A stretch of 64,000 nucleotides of DNA from G963677445 sp963677445 (GTDB lineage: Bacteria > Bacteroidota > Ignavibacteria > Ignavibacteriales > Melioribacteraceae), in the NCBI GenBank assembly GCA_963677445.2, contig CAXXGF010000045.1, forward strand, positions 1-64,000, written 5' to 3'. The number at the start of each line of letters is the position of its first letter. Position 1 is the stretch's first letter. Below, in pieces: positions 59,204 through 64,000 of this stretch. The position numbers and the translations under genes are program-made. The notes beneath the pieces are model-generated. The model ran no database searches. It had not been told where the DNA came from and saw only the letters and a program-made list of their open reading frames with translations.

Positions 59204-60871
59204 TTATCTTACAAGGTTGGTTATTTCCTGAATCAGGTTATCTGAAGTTGTTATCACCCTGGCGTTTGCCTGGAAACCTCTCTGCGAAACAATCATCTTT
59301 GTAAACTCTTCCGAAAGGTCGACATTCGACTGCTCGAGAGCGCCCGACTGGAGAGTGGTGGCTGATTCTTCACCGAGTGATCTGAAGCGTGGTTCGCCTG
59401 AGTTTGCGTAAGTAGTAAACATGTTGTCGCCGATGCTTGTCAGACCATTGAGGTTGTTAAAGGTGGCAACCATTATCTGGGCGAGTGTTCTCGATTTTCC
59501 ATTTGAGAAAACACCTTCGATATTTCCATACTGATCGATATTAATACTGGAAATTGTCGCCGCGGCCGAGCCATCCTGGCTAAGCGCTGAAACAACTGAG
59601 CTGCTTGATGTCTGGGTTATTCCTTTAAATCCTGAACCAAAATCAAGAGCAATATCTACAGGATTAGCTCCGCCGGTGGGGATGAAAGTCAGAGTAGGAT
59701 CGTTGGGAATAATGTTTGTCGGGTCAAGTGAACCGTCATTATTAAAGACAACTGTTCCTTCAGAATATTCTTCCGCTCCGCTGTCTGTGCTTGAAGCCGG
59801 CACTGACGCTTTCCAGGCCCATTTGTTATCATCAATTTTAGTAAATTTGAGAGTTACCTGGTGCGCGTTCCCCAACGAATCATAAGAAGTAATTGAACCG
59901 CTGACTATATTCGGAATCCTGTTGCCATCGGCTGAAAGACTAAGGTTTTCAGCGCCGGCGTTCTGGGTGATTTCTGTCGAATCGAAGGTAAAGTTTATAT
60001 TTGAGCTGGGAATATCAATAAGGTTATTTGTTCCGTCAAATAATGCCTGCGATGCAGAATCCATGATATAGTTGCCCGATCCGTCATCAACAAAAGCCAG
60101 ACCGTTAATAGAACCGGTTCCCAGCGAAACAGGAGAGCTATCGGTAGTAAGGACATTCCATGTAAGGTCCCATTCATCCGGGCTGCCTGTTTTAGTATAT
60201 GTCATTTCGAGAGTAAACTCTTCGCCATAATCATTATATATCGTAGTTGAGGAAGTGAAAGGACCAGCGGCCGCGGAATCGAGATTCCCTCTCTGGACAA
60301 CTTCTTCTGATCTTGTAAGAGCCGAGCTGCTCTTCAGGTTGCCGCCCCATGAAATTGATGTGGTTGCTTCAGCGGGCAGTTTAAGGTTTGTATCGATAAC
60401 GACATCTTCCAGGTTATTTCCCGGAGGAAGTATGCCGTCCGAATTAGCGACTTTACCCTGAACAATAGCGCCATTTTGCGGATTTACAAGCTTGCCGTCA
60501 GCGTCAAAGATAAATGCGCCTGCTCTTGAAAAAACATTTTGTCCGTCACTTTTTAATACAAATAGTCCCGGTCCCTGTAATGCGAGATCGGTAGTGATAC
60601 CGGTGCGTTCGAAAGTGCCCTGGGCCCAGTTACGGTCGATCGAATTGGTTTTGATGCCAAGACCAACCTGAAATGAGTTTGTTCCGCCTGAAGTTTCAGT
60701 AGGATTAGCTCCGGCTTTTACAAACTGGTTTATTGTGTCGCTGAATGTGATTCTGGAACCTTTATAACCGATTGTATTGGCGTTCGCGATGTTGTTGCCA
60801 ATAACGTCCATCATTGCCTGATGATTCCGGAGCCCGGAAATACCTGAGAAAAGTGAGTTTAGAAGTGCCAT
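59204..60871 (-). CDS. flgE: Flagellar hook protein FlgE
   Basis: 555 residues, longer than E. coli FlgE (402), with an enlarged central D1/D2 domain. N-terminal motif FSGISGLRNHQAMMDVIGNNIANANTIGYKGSR; C-terminal GALEQSNVDLSEEFTKMIVSQRGFQANARVI. It forms the hook. A good AGGAGGT ribosome-binding site precedes the ATG and a hairpin with GGA motifs lies in its leader. Its transcript ends at the terminator 59143-59179. Confidence 0.95.
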   Translation of the reverse strand: MALLNSLFSGISGLRNHQAMMDVIGNNIANANTIGYKGSRITFSDTINQFVKAGANPTETSGGTNSFQVGLGIKTNSIDRNWAQGTFERTGITTDLALQGPGLFVLKSDGQNVFSRAGAFIFDADGKLVNPQNGAIVQGKVANSDGILPPGNNLEDVVIDTNLKLPAEATTSISWGGNLKSSSALTRSEEVVQRGNLDSAAAGPFTSSTTIYNDYGEEFTLEMTYTKTGSPDEWDLTWNVLTTDSSPVSLGTGSINGLAFVDDGSGNYIMDSASQALFDGTNNLIDIPSSNINFTFDSTEITQNAGAENLSLSADGNRIPNIVSGSITSYDSLGNAHQVTLKFTKIDDNKWAWKASVPASSTDSGAEEYSEGTVVFNNDGSLDPTNIIPNDPTLTFIPTGGANPVDIALDFGSGFKGITQTSSSSVVSALSQDGSAAATISSINIDQYGNIEGVFSNGKSRTLAQIMVATFNNLNGLTSIGDNMFTTYANSGEPRFRSLGEESATTLQSGALEQSNVDLSEEFTKMIVSQRGFQANARVITTSDNLIQEITNLVR

Positions 60872-60929
60872 TATAAACCTCCTAAGGATTTAATTGTTAA
60901 TTTATCCAACTTCAGTCAGTCAGTCGGAT

Positions 60930-60957
60930 CAGAGCGTCCTCAGTAGGTCCCGCTCTG
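60930..60957 (-). promoter_or_regulatory. flgE leader hairpin with two GGA motifs in the loop
   Basis: On the minus strand CAGAGCG (60957-60951) pairs with CGCTCTG (60936-60930). The 14-base loop reads GGACCTACTGAGGA, so GGA stands at both loop ends. A third GGA is in the AGGAGG ribosome-binding site closer to flgE. This is the layout of a CsrA target, and csrA/fliW are in the same cluster. Control by CsrA is inference. Confidence 0.5.
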
Positions 60958-60978
60958 TCATTTATTATTTAATTTTAT

Positions 60979-61356
60979 TTACTTAGCGAATACTACACTG
61001 TCAATATTCGTAAATATGTTTTCCGAACCTTTGTCCATCGGCAAAGCAGTAACAACTGTTTTATTCGGAATGTTGATAATTAAAGCTGTTTCATCGAGAA
61101 CAATCAGCGAATCTTTAGCTCCTTTCTGTTTTGCTGTTTCATAAGCTGTATTAAGTCTCGACATTTCTTCATTGGAAAATTCAATGTTTCTTGATTCCAA
61201 CCGCTTCCTTGCGTGGTTGGAAAACTTTAGTTTTTCCAGTTCATCCTTGAATATGGAATCAAACGTCCTCGAGGCTTTCTCTATCCCGCGGGATGGAAAC
61301 TGTTCCCGAGTTACGATGGGCTTAAATGGTACTTGTATTCCATTTATTTCAGCCAT
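60979..61356 (-). CDS. Flagellar operon protein (TIGR02530-like)
   Basis: 125 residues. A family of small proteins found between flgD and flgE in many flagellar operons, of unknown function. FSNHARKRLESRNIEFSNEEMSRLNTA and AKQKGAKDSLIVLDETALII are the conserved core. Spacing to flgD is 14 bases. Confidence 0.88.
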   Translation of the reverse strand: MAEINGIQVPFKPIVTREQFPSRGIEKASRTFDSIFKDELEKLKFSNHARKRLESRNIEFSNEEMSRLNTAYETAKQKGAKDSLIVLDETALIINIPNKTVVTALPMDKGSENIFTNIDSVVFAK

Positions 61357-61370
61357 TTTCTAATTCCTTA

Positions 61371-62045
61371 TTATTGAACCGGGTTAATTATTTCGAGAAT
61401 ATCGGACAGCATGAACTGGGTATTATTGACAAGAAGAGTGGTTCCGTTTTCACCGAACTTAACTCCGTCAATCGTTCCCCATATAAATTTTTCAACTGTC
61501 ATCGATTCTCCATTTAAATCTTTTGCTTCTATTTCCATTTTGTAATTACCTTCCGGTAATTTACTACCATTATTATCGGTAAAATCCCAAAAAAGTTTAT
61601 GGTCGCCGGAAGAATTTGGTGAATCTTCGAAAGTTTTTACCAAAACACCCTGTGAATTATAGATATTTACGGTAACTGACTTGGCTTCGGAGGGCAGATT
61701 ATACCCCAAGTCGAGTTCTTCGCCGCCATTGTTGACAATATTCTGTCCGGAAAGTTTTACATCCTTGCCAATTAATGTGGCAGTAAGAGTGTTATTGATC
61801 GATTGAGTCAGATAATAATCCGCGTCAATACTCTGGGTCATGGAGGTATTCAGATTTGAGAGCTGCTCAAGAGAACTGAACTGCGCGAGCTGGGCGGCAA
61901 AATCTGAATTATCCAGCGGACTCATGGGGTCCTGGTTCTTCATCTGAGTTATCAGCAGCTGAAGGAAATCCTCCTTACCCATGCTGTTGTTTGTTCCCGT
62001 GCTCCATACTGCCTCAGTGGAACTCTGGGAAATCTCATTTATCAT
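61371..62045 (-). CDS. flgD: Flagellar hook assembly scaffold protein FlgD
   Basis: 224 residues. FlgD caps the growing hook. N-terminal motif EDFLQLLITQMKNQDPMSPL followed by FAAQLAQFSSLEQLSNL is diagnostic. The C-terminal region is the Ig/tudor-like FlgD domain (VTVNIYNSQGVLVKTFEDSP). Nine bases after fliK. Confidence 0.95.
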   Translation of the reverse strand: MINEISQSSTEAVWSTGTNNSMGKEDFLQLLITQMKNQDPMSPLDNSDFAAQLAQFSSLEQLSNLNTSMTQSIDADYYLTQSINNTLTATLIGKDVKLSGQNIVNNGGEELDLGYNLPSEAKSVTVNIYNSQGVLVKTFEDSPNSSGDHKLFWDFTDNNGSKLPEGNYKMEIEAKDLNGESMTVEKFIWGTIDGVKFGENGTTLLVNNTQFMLSDILEIINPVQ

Positions 62046-62054
62046 TCTATTCTC

Positions 62055-64000
62055 CTATACTGTGTATTCCATAGTATTATAACCGAGATTTCTTTCACGG
62101 TTCTTTTCACTTATTTCTTCAGTTTCCTCATTTTTCGTGCCGGAAAAATCTCTTCTTTTTTCCGAATCACCTTTGGTAAACTTTTTATCACCCTGTGAAG
62201 TGGATATATTGAATGAATTAAGCTGTAGTCCGCTTTGCGCGAGGCTTGTGCGAAGATCGGATGTTGAGTTCATCAGCATCTGCCTGACCGCGTCATTTTC
62301 CACCTCAATATTGGCGTGAACCCCTTCTCTGGCGACTCTGATCATTACTTTCATATCGCCAAGCCTTTCGGGTGAAAGCTTCAGAACAATACTTTTATCT
62401 TCCCGGCTTTTGACCAGGCTTTCTATTTCATCATAAATTTTTTCCTGCGGCACAGTTCGGGGAGGCGCTTCATTTTTTAGAGGAGCTTCCACTTTCGGGG
62501 TTTGCTGTGTCTGACGAAATTCCACATTATTAGCCACTTTGCCAATATTGTCATTTTCTGTTTTCCCGGAATTCCGGGTTGTTTCCTGGAATATATTCTT
62601 CTCAAATTCTTTGTTCTGAGCGGTTTCATCTGTCGTATGCTTATAATAAAGAGATTCATCTTTCTGTATATTCTCGGAACCACTATCGTTTAACGGTTTA
62701 TCCGGAACCTGATTTATCCTGGCCGGTTCTTCCGTATTCCGCACAATTTTTATTTCAGATTTACCTTCTGTTTCCTTTATCAGGCGGCTAAGTTCGGATA
62801 ATATTTTTTCAGGATCCTTAATAATTACTTTTTCTCTGACAGATTCGCGCAGCACATCCTGTTTTTCATCTTTTGACGATAACTTTTGAGCGCTTGAATA
62901 TTCCCTTTCACCACTGTATTTATCTTCCCCTTTATTATCCGGAATCACATCTTTGAAACTGACATCAGGTTTTTCATCATTTTTAGTATCACTAATTTCA
63001 ACTTCTTTCTCCGCTCTCTGATTCTCATCGGGTTTGATCCTGGTAAACTCAAGATGAGCATTATTTTCTCTTATTATTTCCGCGGACTTTCCGGCTAACG
63101 CGGCCAGTTCTCCGGCGCCGGTATTTTCTGAAAGAGTTATCCCGCTATATAATTCATTAATAATTTCATCATCTGAAACGGGATGTTCGGGCTTTGCAAC
63201 AACCGGTTCGGGATCAGCGGCGTATGTTTTGGAATTTTCAGCCGCCGGCTTCTCAGAAATCACCTCTTCGATCTCCGAAACGAAGTCTTCCGATTCGCCG
63301 GCTGCTGAATAATTCTCTCTATCATTCAAGTTAATTTTATCGTTTCTTATCTCCCTTGCCTCTTTCTCCGGCTCAGAGTCGGGATTGCCCCGGGACAGGT
63401 TGTCCTCACGTTTAACAGTATCGGTTAATTGATCTTCTTTAATATTAACCGGAGGTTTTTCAAAATCATTTTTTGCTGCCGTTTTTAATTCCGGCGCGGC
63501 GCTGTCCCCTTCCTTTTCCGGCGCAGTCTTTATGAACTGTGCTTTGTCTGGTCTGTCTTCAGTAATTTTTGTTTCTTTCACCCGCGAATCATTTACTTCC
63601 GTAAAACGCTCCTTCTCCGCGTTCTCATTATTCACATTCGCGGTCGTAATATTTTTTACCGGCTCAGATTTGTTCTCACCTTTTTCAGGAACAGAAAATT
63701 CAGCTTTATTAACCTCACCTTTTACCCTTTCCGTTCTTTCAGGGCTGCCGGAAATTATTTCTTTCGCGGATTGCGGCTTAACTGATTTCTCAGTTGCCGC
63801 CGGATTGGCGGCGGCAGCTTTCTCTTTAACCGAGGCGCCGGGATCGGCCTGTTGCTCAGTTTTAACCGTTTCTGACGCAGCGAGTTTCTCAGGCTTTCCT
63901 GTTATATCTTTAGCCACTTTTGCCGGTTGTTCTTTACCCGCCATCTCATTTAGGGAAGAACCTGATTCCGCGGTTTTGTGGCTGGGGACGGGTCTCTCTC
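62055..64000 (-). CDS. fliK: Flagellar hook-length control protein FliK (5' end outside window)
   Basis: At least 648 residues; the frame is still open at the window edge, so the true start may lie beyond 64000 (the first ATG inside is at 63944). Most of it is a long, low-complexity Lys/Glu/Asp/Pro-rich ruler region. The C-terminal Flg_hook domain (about the last 130 residues) has IVLKLSPERLGDMKVMIRVA, VHANIEVENDAVRQMLMNST and LRTSLAQSGLQLNSFNIS. FliK measures hook length and triggers the FlhB switch. Followed by flgD. Confidence 0.93.
   Translation of the reverse strand, partial: ERPVPSHKTAESGSSLNEMAGKEQPAKVAKDITGKPEKLAASETVKTEQQADPGASVKEKAAAANPAATEKSVKPQSAKEIISGSPERTERVKGEVNKAEFSVPEKGENKSEPVKNITTANVNNENAEKERFTEVNDSRVKETKITEDRPDKAQFIKTAPEKEGDSAAPELKTAAKNDFEKPPVNIKEDQLTDTVKREDNLSRGNPDSEPEKEAREIRNDKINLNDRENYSAAGESEDFVSEIEEVISEKPAAENSKTYAADPEPVVAKPEHPVSDDEIINELYSGITLSENTGAGELAALAGKSAEIIRENNAHLEFTRIKPDENQRAEKEVEISDTKNDEKPDVSFKDVIPDNKGEDKYSGEREYSSAQKLSSKDEKQDVLRESVREKVIIKDPEKILSELSRLIKETEGKSEIKIVRNTEEPARINQVPDKPLNDSGSENIQKDESLYYKHTTDETAQNKEFEKNIFQETTRNSGKTENDNIGKVANNVEFRQTQQTPKVEAPLKNEAPPRTVPQEKIYDEIESLVKSREDKSIVLKLSPERLGDMKVMIRVAREGVHANIEVENDAVRQMLMNSTSDLRTSLAQSGLQLNSFNISTSQGDKKFTKGDSEKRRDFSGTKNEETEEISEKNRERNLGYNTMEYTV

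Overview
The window is a 64 kb piece of a chromosome from a flagellated Gram-negative bacterium. Flagellar P/L-ring genes (flgI, flgH), Kdo synthesis (kdsA, kdsD) and lipopolysaccharide export (lptC/lptA-like/lptB) show an outer membrane. Several features fit a flagellated relative of Bacteroidota/Chlorobi, most likely Ignavibacteria-type: Ala/Lys/Glu-rich housekeeping proteins, AT-rich spacers, a TAnnTTTG-like promoter box, dispersed GC-rich palindromes and a DUF4922-glycosyltransferase pair. This placement is an inference from gene content, not a phylogenetic result. No rRNA, tRNA or CRISPR array was seen.

Layout. (1) 1-6.1 kb, plus strand: efp (partial)-accB-accC-gcvH, then guaA, radC and a coiled-coil lipoprotein/LysM protein pair. 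(2) 6.2-7.9 kb: a Y1/HUH transposase with a one-base frameshift, flanked by two near-identical ~600 bp direct repeat blocks, each with terminal inverted palindromes (a REP/RAYT-like locus). (3) 8.0-11.8 kb: phoH on plus, then mazG and a D-aminoacylase-type lipoprotein on minus. (4) 12.1-18.7 kb, minus strand: a tight operon acyltransferase-ruvB-kdsA-kdsD-lptC-lptA-like-lptB. (5) 19.4-23.0 kb, plus strand: a frameshifted PAS histidine kinase, a STAS protein and a REC-PP2C phosphatase, resembling a partner-switching module. (6) 23.0-29.0 kb: DUF4922 protein plus glycosyltransferase, a papain-fold peptidase and three small accessory genes. (7) 29.6-64.0 kb, minus strand: a nearly continuous flagellar super-cluster.

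The flagellar cluster, in transcription order from the right edge, is fliK (partial), flgD, a flagellar operon protein, flgE // fliL, fliM, fliN, fliO, fliP, fliQ, fliR, flhB, flhA, flhF, flhG, a small membrane protein, fliA, two HDOD proteins, a pseudo-histidine-kinase, two unknown proteins, a 66-aa protein, flgF, flgG, flgA, flgH, flgI, flgJ-SLT, flgN, flgK, flgL, a first motA/motB pair, fliW, csrA, a CheY-like regulator, an Hpt protein, a second motA/motB pair, two response regulators and an unknown protein. It supplies the export gate, C-ring parts, rod, rings, hook, junction proteins, stators and post-transcriptional control. Flagellin, fliD, fliF, fliG, fliH and fliI are not in the window.

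The most unusual features are the sigma-28 homologue without its region-3 segment, the H-to-D pseudokinase beside twin HDOD proteins, a REC-DHp protein without an ATPase domain, the REP/RAYT-like locus, and a modular dispersed element (small hairpin, variable insert, conserved tail) found in all three longest gene-free regions outside the transposase locus. Two single-base frameshifts (transposase and PAS kinase) could be real decay or assembly errors.
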